From NCBI GenBank assembly GCA_002071085.1, contig MWEM01000002.1:1-64000 (forward strand): a DNA stretch of 64,000 nt, in the 5' to 3' direction. The notes beneath the pieces were generated by a model. It did no database searches, had not been told where the DNA came from, and worked only from the letters and a program-made list of their open reading frames with translations. Origin of the DNA: Thermotogota bacterium ADurb.Bin062 (GTDB taxonomy: Bacteria; Thermotogota; Thermotogae; MWEM01). Position 1 is the stretch's first letter. Each line of letters starts with the position of its first letter. The position numbers were made by a program, and so were the translations under genes. Below are positions 43,049 through 51,624 of this stretch, piece after piece.

Positions 43049-43835
43049 TCAGTGGGTAAAGGAAGAGGAGGCGAAAATTTCCGTTTTCGACAAAGGGTTT
43101 ATGAGCGCTGAATCTGTCTATGAAACCCTTAGAACCTATCAAGGCCGCGTCTTTCATTTGGAAGCGCATTATACGCGTTTAGAAAGGTCTGCGCTCGAAA
43201 TGAAGATACCGGTCTCCTTCACGGTAAAAGAGCTCAAAGAGATCATCGAAGAGGGAATTCGGCGGAACGCTATACGAGCGGAAGCTTACGTTCGGGTTCA
43301 AATTACCGATAAAACCGTCTTTGTCTGGGTTAGGCCGATGCCAGCCATCTCTCCGGACATTTACGCGAACGGCGTTTCAGTCGGGTTCTCTCCCTTTCGT
43401 AGAAGGGTGATTAAGAAAGGAGACCATACGATCAAAACGACCGGCGCGTTGGACATCTTCCTTTCGAGGATCCATAAACCGACGGAGCTGTATGACTACA
43501 TTCTACTAAACGAACAAGGATTCTTGACCGAGGGGACTTTCAGCAACCTATTTTTCATTAGCGGCGGTCGGCTACGAACCCCGGCCTTAGCTTGCGGGGT
43601 ACTATCCGGGATCACGAGAGAGGTCGTGATACAGATCGCCCAAAAAGCAGGAATACAGGTAGAAGAGGGTTGGTATAACGCACACGAGCTTTTCGCCGCA
43701 ACCGAAGTGTTCTTGTCACACACCAGCGCGAGTATCGTGCCCGTGTCGCGGATAGAACAATTCGCCCTCCCGGTGGGACCTTTGACTAGACGATTGTTGA
43801 ACTCGTTTTCCGAGTATATCCGAACTTTGGCTTAA
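43029..43835 (+). CDS. Class IV aminotransferase (branched-chain/D-amino acid aminotransferase fold)
   Basis: A 268-residue PLP enzyme of fold type IV. Residues fit the family: a Lys in DHTIKTTGALDIFLSR as Schiff-base candidate (about 141), FLTEGTFSNLFFI (Glu, about 175), ACGVLSGITREVV (phosphate cup) and EVFLSHTSASIVPVSRI. It could be IlvE, D-amino acid transaminase or aminodeoxychorismate lyase; the sequence does not decide. It overlaps mtaB by 20 bases and ends the operon, converging on glgX. Confidence 0.87.
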   Translation: MYVFLNDQWVKEEEAKISVFDKGFMSAESVYETLRTYQGRVFHLEAHYTRLERSALEMKIPVSFTVKELKEIIEEGIRRNAIRAEAYVRVQITDKTVFVWVRPMPAISPDIYANGVSVGFSPFRRRVIKKGDHTIKTTGALDIFLSRIHKPTELYDYILLNEQGFLTEGTFSNLFFISGGRLRTPALACGVLSGITREVVIQIAQKAGIQVEEGWYNAHELFAATEVFLSHTSASIVPVSRIEQFALPVGPLTRRLLNSFSEYIRTLA

Positions 43836-43853
43836 CCGGCGCCCAGGTATGTT

Positions 43854-46040
43854 TTAGGAAGTAGGGAGCATAACCCGTTTAGAGATCAGCAGGAGGACTG
43901 AACGCGCTTTCACGACGTATTCTCTCCGGACGAGCGGAGCGTCCGATTCGCTGATGAAATCGTACGGAAACGGGAGCGAAGTATCGACGATGCGATGCCA
44001 CTCTTTTCTAGGCATCAAAGGGAGCTCGAAGGTGAGGTCGGAGGAGAAGGCGTTCGCAGCAACGTAGATATCGTTATCCCTGGCCTGGAAGGTATCTAAA
44101 TCTTCTCCGCTGATGACGAAGGCCAAGGTATGGGAGACATGGGACCAATCAGGTTGGAAGGGCTTGACGCCGTGCCAGGTGATGTCCCGTACCCCCAATC
44201 CGATACGTTTTCCAGTGAAGAAGTGCTCTCTGCGTAAGCATTCATGCCGTTTTCTGAAATGGATCATGTTGGAGTAGAATTCCCAAATCTCACGGTGCTT
44301 TTCTTTGAGCGACCAATCGACCCAGGTCGTCGGATCGTCATGACAGTACGCGTTGTTGTTCCCTTTTTGGGTACGTCCCATCTCGTCTCCCATCAGGACC
44401 ATCGGGATCCCTTGCGACACGTTGAGCAGCGTGATGAAGTTTTTGATCTGTTGTACGCGTAACCTGAGGATCGTCGGGTTCTGCGTCTCCCCTTCCGTTC
44501 CGTGGTTATGGCTGTAATTTTCGTTCGTGCCGTCCCGTTCGTTTTCACCGTTTAGCCGGTTATGCTTCTGGGAATAACTAACCAAGTCCATCAGTGTGAA
44601 TCCATCGTGCGCGGTGATAAAGTTGATACTATCGAACGGCTTTCTTCCAGACTTGTTGTATAGATCCGAGGAACCGGCCAATCGCGTGGCCAGTTCGGGG
44701 ACCATGCCGTCATCGCCGCGAACAAACCGACGCACCGCGTCTCTGAATTTCCCGTTCCATTCCGCCCACCCCTTTGGAAAATCTCCCACGAAATACCCGC
44801 CCGCTGCGTCCCATCCCTCGGCTATGAGCTTCGTTCCCGCTAAGACCGGGTCTTCGGCGATATCTTTCAGGAGCGAGACGTCACCGATCCAACGCCCATC
44901 CGGCGCGCGCCCCAGAATAGCCGCTAGATCGAATCGAAAGCCATCCACGTGCATTTGTGTGACCCAATATCGCAAACTATCGATGATGAGTTGCTTCACG
45001 ACCGGATGGTTACAGTTGAACGTGTTCCCGCACCCGGAATAGTTCTCATAGAAGCGCTTATCCGACGGGGTGAGCAGGTAATAGATCTCATTGTCGATCC
45101 CCCGGAAAGATAGGGTGGGGCCCTCGTGGTTGCCTTCGCCTGTATGGTTGAAAACGACGTCTAGGATGATCTCGAATCCGGCTTTATGCATTTTTTTCAC
45201 GAAGTTTTTAAAACAACGCACCTGCTCCCCGATTCCGATCCCAGGTGTATAACTGGCTTCAACTGAAAAAAACGCGAGGGGGTCGTACCCCCATATATTC
45301 TTCAACCTCTTTCCGGTTTCGGGGTGCACGTGTATGTTCGCATCCGGATTGAACTCGAATATAGGCATCAATTCGATGGAGGTTACCCCCAATCGCCGCA
45401 GGTGATCGGTTTTTTCCAGGATGCCGTCGAACGTGCCCGCGATAGACGCGGTCTCATCGGGATGATTGTCGGGATCAGCGATCTTCGTGAGTTCTCGACA
45501 CGATTTCGTAAAGAGTCGGACGTGCATTTCGTAAATGATCGTGTCTTTCATCGGATATCGTAAGGGTTTATCATCCTCCCAATCGAAGGCATCATCGGCG
45601 ATGACGATACTCTTGACGTGACTTTTCGCCGAATCGATATCGGAGAATGACAGGTCCTTTGCCGGAGCGTTCTTATCGTAGCCATAGGCATACTCATGAT
45701 CCCATAAATACTCTCCCGAGTTGGCTTTGGCGTAAGGATCGGTGAGCAACTTATTCGGGTTGAACCGATGGCCGAATTCCGGCAAATACGGACCGAAGAC
45801 CCGATAGCCATAAAAAGCTCCGGGGGCCACCCCTTCAAGATAAACGTGCCACACATCGCCGGTTTTGTTGTGCACGGGGTGAAAGGAATAAGAAAAAATG
45901 GGCGTCTCGTCGTAGAAGTTTTGGAACAACTCGATAATCACGTTGACCGCGTTTTTAGAGAAAAGAGAGAAATTTACACCCTTTTCATCGGGTGTGGCGC
46001 CGAACGGCAAAGGTCTTCCACGAAGGGGTAGATACGGCAT
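43854..46040 (-). CDS. glgX: Glycogen debranching enzyme / isoamylase-type (GlgX)
   Basis: A 728-residue GH13 enzyme that hydrolyses alpha-1,6 branches of glycogen. It has an N-terminal CBM48-like domain (RGRPLPFGATPDEKGVNFSL) and the GH13 regions DVVFNHT (I), VDGFRFDLA (II, Asp nucleophile), LIAEGWDA (III, Glu acid) and FITAHDG (IV). The GlgX-typical NVSQGIPMVLMGDEMGRTQ is also present. The ATG overlaps the plsY stop as TAATG, showing coupling. It is the last gene of a 12-gene minus-strand run; its place after plsY is not functionally obvious. Confidence 0.93.
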   Translation of the reverse strand: MPYLPLRGRPLPFGATPDEKGVNFSLFSKNAVNVIIELFQNFYDETPIFSYSFHPVHNKTGDVWHVYLEGVAPGAFYGYRVFGPYLPEFGHRFNPNKLLTDPYAKANSGEYLWDHEYAYGYDKNAPAKDLSFSDIDSAKSHVKSIVIADDAFDWEDDKPLRYPMKDTIIYEMHVRLFTKSCRELTKIADPDNHPDETASIAGTFDGILEKTDHLRRLGVTSIELMPIFEFNPDANIHVHPETGKRLKNIWGYDPLAFFSVEASYTPGIGIGEQVRCFKNFVKKMHKAGFEIILDVVFNHTGEGNHEGPTLSFRGIDNEIYYLLTPSDKRFYENYSGCGNTFNCNHPVVKQLIIDSLRYWVTQMHVDGFRFDLAAILGRAPDGRWIGDVSLLKDIAEDPVLAGTKLIAEGWDAAGGYFVGDFPKGWAEWNGKFRDAVRRFVRGDDGMVPELATRLAGSSDLYNKSGRKPFDSINFITAHDGFTLMDLVSYSQKHNRLNGENERDGTNENYSHNHGTEGETQNPTILRLRVQQIKNFITLLNVSQGIPMVLMGDEMGRTQKGNNNAYCHDDPTTWVDWSLKEKHREIWEFYSNMIHFRKRHECLRREHFFTGKRIGLGVRDITWHGVKPFQPDWSHVSHTLAFVISGEDLDTFQARDNDIYVAANAFSSDLTFELPLMPRKEWHRIVDTSLPFPYDFISESDAPLVRREYVVKARSVLLLISKRVMLPTS

Positions 46041-46627
46041 TAAAACTTATTCTCTTTGCCTTGTAGCAGGCGAACGATGTTCTTACGATGCTGAAAGAAG
46101 GAAAAAAGACATAAGAACAGATACAAGGCAAAATAGGACCAGTTCTGCGTGATTGGAAAGACGAAGATCACCGCTAGGGTTAAGGAGGTCAACGAAGCCA
46201 AAGACATAATACGTGTGCTCAACGCGATAGAAACCGCCGTGAGCAGAAACAAAACACCCGTTAACCAATGTAAGGCAAAAAATGTGCCCATCGTGCAAGC
46301 GACACCCTTTCCCCCTTTGAATTTCAAAAATATCGGGAAATCATGGCCAAGTATCCCTGCGACCGAGGCCAGACAGAGGTAGAGGTCTTTATTCGGGGCA
46401 TCTTTGAGCGCGAATTGCGTGAGGATCAGCGGCAGGTATACCTTCAAGGCGTCGAGTACCATACAGAGGATTCCGAGTTTCGAGCCAAGGCTCCGTATCA
46501 CGTTGGTGGCGCCGACGTTCCCCGAGCCATACCGTCGAATATCCACCCCTTTCAAAGTCTTGGGGATGATATAGCTAAACGGAATCGATCCGGAAAGGTA
46601 CAGCAGAACGATGAACAGTGGACCCAT
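46040..46627 (-). CDS. plsY: Acyl-phosphate:glycerol-3-phosphate acyltransferase
   Basis: A 195-residue polytopic membrane enzyme starting phospholipid synthesis. Motif 1 SGNVGATNV, motif 2 GHDFPIFLKFKGGKGVA and motif 3 QHRKNIVR are clear, with about five to six membrane segments. The ATG at 46627 overlaps the der stop (TGATG) with GGGGGGAG six bases ahead; a GTG three bases earlier is possible. PlsX is not in the window. Confidence 0.94.
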   Translation of the reverse strand: MGPLFIVLLYLSGSIPFSYIIPKTLKGVDIRRYGSGNVGATNVIRSLGSKLGILCMVLDALKVYLPLILTQFALKDAPNKDLYLCLASVAGILGHDFPIFLKFKGGKGVACTMGTFFALHWLTGVLFLLTAVSIALSTRIMSLASLTSLTLAVIFVFPITQNWSYFALYLFLCLFSFFQHRKNIVRLLQGKENKF

Positions 46628-47982
46628 CACGACTCCCCCCTGGGAACGAACTTTAAGAATAAAGGAGACCCCGAAAGTGGGTTCAGAAACTTCCGGAACT
46701 GTTTCTTCACCGCCGTTTTATAAGAGGCAGGAACGATCTGGGGATCATTCACGTGGATGGCGATGATGGGAGGCTTATTCGCCACTTGAGTCGCGTACAG
46801 CATATTCAATGTCTTTCCTTTACCGGTGGGCGCGGGTAAGATGAGTTTGATCCGTTCTAGGGTGCGGTTGATCTCTCCGGTAGAAAAAGTGGTGGTGTAA
46901 GAGGCATAGGATCGGTTTATCGCGTCAAAAAGGCGATCCAAATTCCTCTTTTCTTTAGCGGAAACGAAGACGACTGGACTATAGTAGATGAAATAGAGGC
47001 TTTGTAACGTCGTTTCCACCAATTCCCGTTGTTGTTCTTGGCTCAGGGAAGGCATCGCGTCGATCTTGTTCAGAACGATGACGCTGGCCTTTCCTTTCTT
47101 TTCCAGCATCCCTGCGATTCTTTGATCCTGCTCGGAGACGGGTTCGCGCGCGTCCATCACCAACAGAACGACATCGGCGGTTTCCATCGCCTGCTCGGCG
47201 CGTGAAATGCTGAAACTTTCCAAAGACTTGTATTCCACCTTGGTTTTCTTGCGAATCCCGGCGGAATCGATGACGAGGTAGGATTGATCGTTATAGACGA
47301 ACCTCTCGTCGATCGGGTCCCTCGTCGTGCCGGGGATATCTGTGACGAGCGCGCGCTCTTTCCCGCACATCGCGTTCAGTAGCATCGATTTTCCTACGTT
47401 GGGTTTTCCGGTGATAGTGACCCTTATCGTTTCCTCCGACACGTTCAGACCCTCGTCGACGGCGGAGGGCTTGGAAGACTCGGCCGCATCCATTCTTTCA
47501 GCGATCTCGTCGATCAACCATGCCGTCCCTATCTTATGCTCGGCAGAGATAGCGATCGGTTCTCCGAAACCTAAAGAGAATAACTGAGGATAGACGTCCT
47601 CGTACCGTTTGCTACTTTCGGTTTTATTCGCGATGAATAAAAGCGGTTTTCCGAGCACCCGAAGCCGGTCGGCGATCTCGAAGTCTTCCGAAGTCGGAGG
47701 GCTCTGCCCGTTGACCAAGAACAGTATCAGGTCCGCTTCGGATAACGACATCACGGTCCTCTCCTTCATCAGTGACTCAATGACGCCTTCCGGCTCTTGA
47801 AAAATACCACAGGTATCTACCAAACGAAAAACCCGGTGCTCGTCGATCCATATATCACCATAGACCGCGTCACGAGTCACACCGGGTTGATCATCCACGA
47901 TAGCTTTCCGTTGCTTGACGAGCTTATTGAATAGCGTCGATTTTCCTACGTTCGGTTTTCCTACGATGAAAACCTTGAACAA
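46627..47982 (-). CDS. der: Ribosome-assembly GTPase Der (EngA)
   Basis: A 451-residue GTPase with two G domains and a KH-like C-terminus, needed for 50S subunit maturation. G1: GKPNVGKSTLFNK (about 7-19), TRDAVYGD, VDTCGIF (here Cys where DTGG is usual), ANKTE. G2: GKPNVGKSMLLNA (about 196), TTRDPIDE, DSAGI, LNKIDA. Four bases separate it from rpsA. Confidence 0.95.
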   Translation of the reverse strand: MFKVFIVGKPNVGKSTLFNKLVKQRKAIVDDQPGVTRDAVYGDIWIDEHRVFRLVDTCGIFQEPEGVIESLMKERTVMSLSEADLILFLVNGQSPPTSEDFEIADRLRVLGKPLLFIANKTESSKRYEDVYPQLFSLGFGEPIAISAEHKIGTAWLIDEIAERMDAAESSKPSAVDEGLNVSEETIRVTITGKPNVGKSMLLNAMCGKERALVTDIPGTTRDPIDERFVYNDQSYLVIDSAGIRKKTKVEYKSLESFSISRAEQAMETADVVLLVMDAREPVSEQDQRIAGMLEKKGKASVIVLNKIDAMPSLSQEQQRELVETTLQSLYFIYYSPVVFVSAKEKRNLDRLFDAINRSYASYTTTFSTGEINRTLERIKLILPAPTGKGKTLNMLYATQVANKPPIIAIHVNDPQIVPASYKTAVKKQFRKFLNPLSGSPLFLKFVPRGES

Positions 47983-47985
47983 AGG

Positions 47986-49680
47986 CTATTCCCGATCCTT
48001 TTGTTTGACTTTCTCTTCCATAGTGGTTTCGCTGCTTTGATTCTGCATGTATTCCCTCAGCTCAGCTCGTTCTTGGTCGATCGCTTTCTGCTTAACAGAG
48101 ATGACCATACTTCGACGCTCTTTTTCTGGTTCGAAAACGGTCCTTACCACGACGGCCTCGAGTTGATCTCCAACCTTTAGAACGTCAGAAGGTTTCTCGA
48201 TCCGTTCGGAAGAGATCTGGCTGACAGGTAAGAATGCTTCGATATGGTAAGCGTCGAGGAGAACGATCGCGCCGGTGTTGGTGAGTTTCACCACTTGCCC
48301 CGTAATCGGACTACCCTTTTTCAGCTCACGAACGGCGGTCTCCCATGGATCGCTTTGGACCTTGCGGAGGCTCAGCTTAATCCGTTGCTGTTCGACGTTG
48401 ATATCCAAAATCTTTACCGAGATGGGTTGTCCGACAGTAAAGCTCTCTTCTATGTTTTCCAAGAAATTCCACGAGATCTCGGTGATGTGTACGAAGCCTG
48501 AGATCCCTTCTTCGAGTTCGGCGATCAATCCGTTCGGCAGTATTTTCACGATCTTGGCGTCATAGACCTGGTTGACGACGTATTTCTCGACAATGTTTTC
48601 CCAAGGATTTCCCTTCACTCGTTTCAGACTGAGATTGAGCTTTCGTTTTTCCCGGTTTGCGGACAATACTTCCACTTCCACCTCTTCGCCTTCCTCGACG
48701 ATGCTCCGTAAGTCGATCCGCCTTTTCGTCCAGAACACCTCCGAGGAGTGAACCAGGCCTTCTATGCCTTCTTCAAAACGGACGACGAAGCCAAAGGGGA
48801 GGATCTTCGCGACCTTTCCGGTCGCCATTGCTCCGGCCGGGTACTTTTCTTCGATATTTTCCCACGGATCGTTTTGAAGGGCTTTTAAGCTCAAGGTGAT
48901 TTTTTCTCTCTTCGGAGATATTTTTAATACCTTCGTTTCTATCCGTTTTCCGACTTCCAAGAATTGATGGATGTCCACGTCCTTCTCATACGAGATCTCC
49001 GATTTCGGAATCAGTCCCACTACGGGTCCAATTTCGATGAAGGCGCCGAAATCCGTGATACTTTCGACCTTTCCGGTCACGAGGCTTCCTTCTACCGTCT
49101 GGTTAAAGAACTCCTCTATTTCGGTCTCGAACAGCTTCCTTCTGGAAATGACGATATTCGGCACTCCCCGGCGTCGAGGTTTGTAGTCGAGTATTTCAAA
49201 GTCCAACTCTTTGCCCATATTGTCGGCCTCGCGTTTGAACATTGCCTGGCCCGCCGGGAGAAAGGCGTCGAGAACTCCGAAAATCCGTACGGTGTATCCG
49301 CCCCGATTTTTCGATTGCACAACCCCTTTGATAGTGTTTTGGGTTTTAAAGGCCTCGGAAACGGTCTCCAGCGCTTTACGATAAGCACGTTTCCTCTCGG
49401 AAAGGACGATGTTTCCCTCCTCTTCGTTTTGGTACGTGATGATGCAGTCGATCTTGTCGCCCGCTTTATAACGGGCGATAGGATAGACGAGCTCTTCGAG
49501 AGGGATGATTCCTTCGCTTTTCGCGCCGACTTCCACGAGGATTTCTGTCGGATGGATTTCCAACACCGTCACCTGGAGAGGTAACCCTCTTTTCGGTTCC
49601 CCGATAAAGTGTTCGCTACCGAAATCTTCCAGGGCTTCTTCCATGGTTTGAAATTCTTTATTCTCGTTACCTTCGACCAT
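47986..49680 (-). CDS. rpsA: 30S ribosomal protein S1 homologue (six S1 domains)
   Basis: A 564-residue RNA-binding protein with about six S1/OB repeats, seen as recurring VTGKVESITDFGAFIEIG, ATGKVAKILPFGFVVRFEEG, YDAKIVKILPNGLIAELEEG and GQVVKLTNTGAIVLL. The ends of the repeats read KRxKGNPWENI. It helps ribosomes bind mRNA. The frame runs upstream to 49845 inside ispH; ATG 49680 behind TGGGAGGTTGACTAAG is the true start. It follows ispH, a neighbourhood also known for cmk-ispH-rpsA in Thermotoga and Clostridia. Confidence 0.94.
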   Translation of the reverse strand: MVEGNENKEFQTMEEALEDFGSEHFIGEPKRGLPLQVTVLEIHPTEILVEVGAKSEGIIPLEELVYPIARYKAGDKIDCIITYQNEEEGNIVLSERKRAYRKALETVSEAFKTQNTIKGVVQSKNRGGYTVRIFGVLDAFLPAGQAMFKREADNMGKELDFEILDYKPRRRGVPNIVISRRKLFETEIEEFFNQTVEGSLVTGKVESITDFGAFIEIGPVVGLIPKSEISYEKDVDIHQFLEVGKRIETKVLKISPKREKITLSLKALQNDPWENIEEKYPAGAMATGKVAKILPFGFVVRFEEGIEGLVHSSEVFWTKRRIDLRSIVEEGEEVEVEVLSANREKRKLNLSLKRVKGNPWENIVEKYVVNQVYDAKIVKILPNGLIAELEEGISGFVHITEISWNFLENIEESFTVGQPISVKILDINVEQQRIKLSLRKVQSDPWETAVRELKKGSPITGQVVKLTNTGAIVLLDAYHIEAFLPVSQISSERIEKPSDVLKVGDQLEAVVVRTVFEPEKERRSMVISVKQKAIDQERAELREYMQNQSSETTMEEKVKQKDRE

Positions 49681-49700
49681 CTTAGTCAACCTCCCAATAT

Positions 49701-50591
49701 TTAAAGAAATAGCGCTTCTATAGCTTTGATATCTTGGAGCGGGGTGGACGCACCGCCCCCGATCAGGATCGTGTCGCTCTTTTGGATCAACGCCAGGTAT
49801 CCTCTCGCCTCTTCCACGTCTTCTACCCAATGCACCCGCGGGCATTGCTCTCTCGCAAGGAGCACGAGCTTTTTCGTGTTCGCACTGTGCTTGCCTCCGA
49901 CGATGAACACGGTAGAAAACAACGGCGCCTTTTCTTTGATCTCCTCTTCTCGTAAGATCGTCGCGGCACAGATCGAAAAATGCATCTGAAAGAGCTGTTG
50001 CGGTTTCAATTGCTCGACCAGCATCTTGGCGCTTCGTCTGTACTCGTCCACCGGCTTCGTGGATTGTGCGATGAGCGCGATCTTATCTGTCGTCAAAACT
50101 CGGTTTCGAAGGCCCGAAAGCTCCTCCAAGTCACGAAAAACGACGACGTCGCGCAATAGGCCTTGTATGGCTTCCACTTCCGGATGCGCGCGGTCTCCGA
50201 AAAGAAAACTGCGAAATCCCTGTTCTTCCGCCAGGCGGAAACGATCGAAGTTCGCTTTCAGAATAGGACAAGTCCCGTTGATGATTCGGTTATGGTTCTT
50301 CACCAATACCTCTTCAACGCTCGGAGATATCCCGTGTGCCTGCACTAAAACCGTCTTACCAACCGGGGGAGCGTCACCTTCTATCCTCTTGAGCCCTATG
50401 GAGGTCAATCGGCGCATCACCCCCGCGTTATGCACGATGTCGCCAGTCACGTAGAGTTCTTGCCCGGGTCTTTCGCGTAAATATCCTTCCGCTAAACGAA
50501 CGGCTCTCTCCACACCGGTGCAAAACCCTGAATAGACGCAGAGGGACACCCTCTGTGTCCGACTTATCGAACCATTGAAAGGAACGGTCAT
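49701..50591 (-). CDS. ispH: 4-hydroxy-3-methylbut-2-enyl diphosphate reductase
   Basis: A 296-residue Fe-S enzyme for the last step of the MEP isoprenoid pathway. Three cluster cysteines are in place: SGFCTGVERAV (about 24), NGTCP (about 108) and FSICAATI (about 208). Substrate-binding residues are in DIVHN, QAHGIS and AHPEVEAIQG (Glu), and the tail is IGGGASTP. It overlaps cmk by four bases. ispG, the preceding step, is at 62.5 kb. Confidence 0.95.
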   Translation of the reverse strand: MTVPFNGSISRTQRVSLCVYSGFCTGVERAVRLAEGYLRERPGQELYVTGDIVHNAGVMRRLTSIGLKRIEGDAPPVGKTVLVQAHGISPSVEEVLVKNHNRIINGTCPILKANFDRFRLAEEQGFRSFLFGDRAHPEVEAIQGLLRDVVVFRDLEELSGLRNRVLTTDKIALIAQSTKPVDEYRRSAKMLVEQLKPQQLFQMHFSICAATILREEEIKEKAPLFSTVFIVGGKHSANTKKLVLLAREQCPRVHWVEDVEEARGYLALIQKSDTILIGGGASTPLQDIKAIEALFL

Positions 50592-51253
50592 AGAAATATC
50601 TTTTCTCGAACGATCATCACCACTTTATTTACCACTTGGTCGAAAGAAAGGTGGGTGGTATCTATAAGGATTGCGTCCGGAGCGGGTTTAAGAGGTGATA
50701 GTGCTCTAGAAATATCTCTGTGGTCTCTTTCTTTGATCTCTTCCAATGTTTCTTCGAAAGAACTGTGATGTCCCTGTTGTGCCAGCTCCTTTTGTCTTCT
50801 TCGCGCCCGTTCTTCGACCGACGCGGTGATAAATAATTTTAGGTCTGCCAGAGGTAAAACGACCGTACCGATGTCTCTCCCATCCATGATGACGTTCTGG
50901 TCTTTGGACAACTCGCGCACCACTTCAGTGACAAAGGTCCTAACCTGCGGGATCACCGACACTTTCGACGCGATCTGACTGATTTCGCTCGTTCGGATTT
51001 CCTCACCCAAAAGGCTGTGATTCATCGTGATCCCGGCAGGTGATATGTCGAATCGTATCGATTTTAGCGCTTCCTGGCATTCCTCTTCTTTGTGAAAATC
51101 CACGTTGAGGTGGTTCAGGTAGTAGGCTATCGCCCGATAAAACGCGCCGCTATCCAAATAAAACAGCCCGCAGGCTTTCGCAACGGCCTTCGCGACGCTC
51201 GATTTCCCAGAACCGGAGGGCCCATCTATCGCGATAGAAAAGTGTTTCGTCAA
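50588..51253 (-). CDS. cmk: Cytidylate kinase
   Basis: A 221-residue (d)CMP kinase. P-loop IDGPSGSGKSSVAKAVA (about 9-25), LDSGAFYRA (CMP site; the usual form is LDTGAMYRA), MDGRDIGTVV and the lid region SVEERARRRQKEL. It overlaps both neighbours by four bases: the STAS gene upstream and ispH downstream. Confidence 0.95.
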   Translation of the reverse strand: MTKHFSIAIDGPSGSGKSSVAKAVAKACGLFYLDSGAFYRAIAYYLNHLNVDFHKEEECQEALKSIRFDISPAGITMNHSLLGEEIRTSEISQIASKVSVIPQVRTFVTEVVRELSKDQNVIMDGRDIGTVVLPLADLKLFITASVEERARRRQKELAQQGHHSSFEETLEEIKERDHRDISRALSPLKPAPDAILIDTTHLSFDQVVNKVVMIVREKIFL

Positions 51254-51612
51254 TAAGACCCTCCGACCCTCTTATTTCCTACTGCGGACTCCTCAAGTGT
51301 GTCGTACACGTCAAATATCTTATCCAAACGGGTCATTTCGAATATCCGTTTGATATTCTGTCGCAGCCCAACTAGCTTCAAAGCTTTCTTGGCGTTTCGG
51401 GTCTCTCTCAATATCGACACCAACGTGCCCAAACCCGCGCTGTCGATATAGGGGACGTCGGAGAGATCGAGCGCGATGTCACTCAACTCGCCATTGACGA
51501 AAGTATCCATTTCTTCTTTCAATTTAGGTGAGTGATAAGCGTCGATATCGCCACTGATATACACGATGACGCGTTTCTCCTCCGTTTTAGATTGGATTTT
51601 TAGATCGTTCAT
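51250..51612 (-). CDS. STAS-domain anti-sigma factor antagonist
   Basis: A 120-residue SpoIIAA/RsbV-type protein. The phosphorylation-site segment is LDLSDVPYIDSAGLGTLVSI (Ser about 59), preceded by YISGDIDAYHSPKLKEEM. It would regulate a sigma factor or another partner through a serine kinase/phosphatase pair that is not in the window. It lies between aspS and cmk, as I recall it does in Thermotoga. Confidence 0.9.
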   Translation of the reverse strand: MNDLKIQSKTEEKRVIVYISGDIDAYHSPKLKEEMDTFVNGELSDIALDLSDVPYIDSAGLGTLVSILRETRNAKKALKLVGLRQNIKRIFEMTRLDKIFDVYDTLEESAVGNKRVGGSY

Positions 51613-51624
51613 CCTTCATCACCT

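Noticed and set aside
49681-49845. Upstream extension of the rpsA frame
   Set aside because: Lies within the ispH gene; the ATG at 49680 has a good SD and the expected N-terminus.
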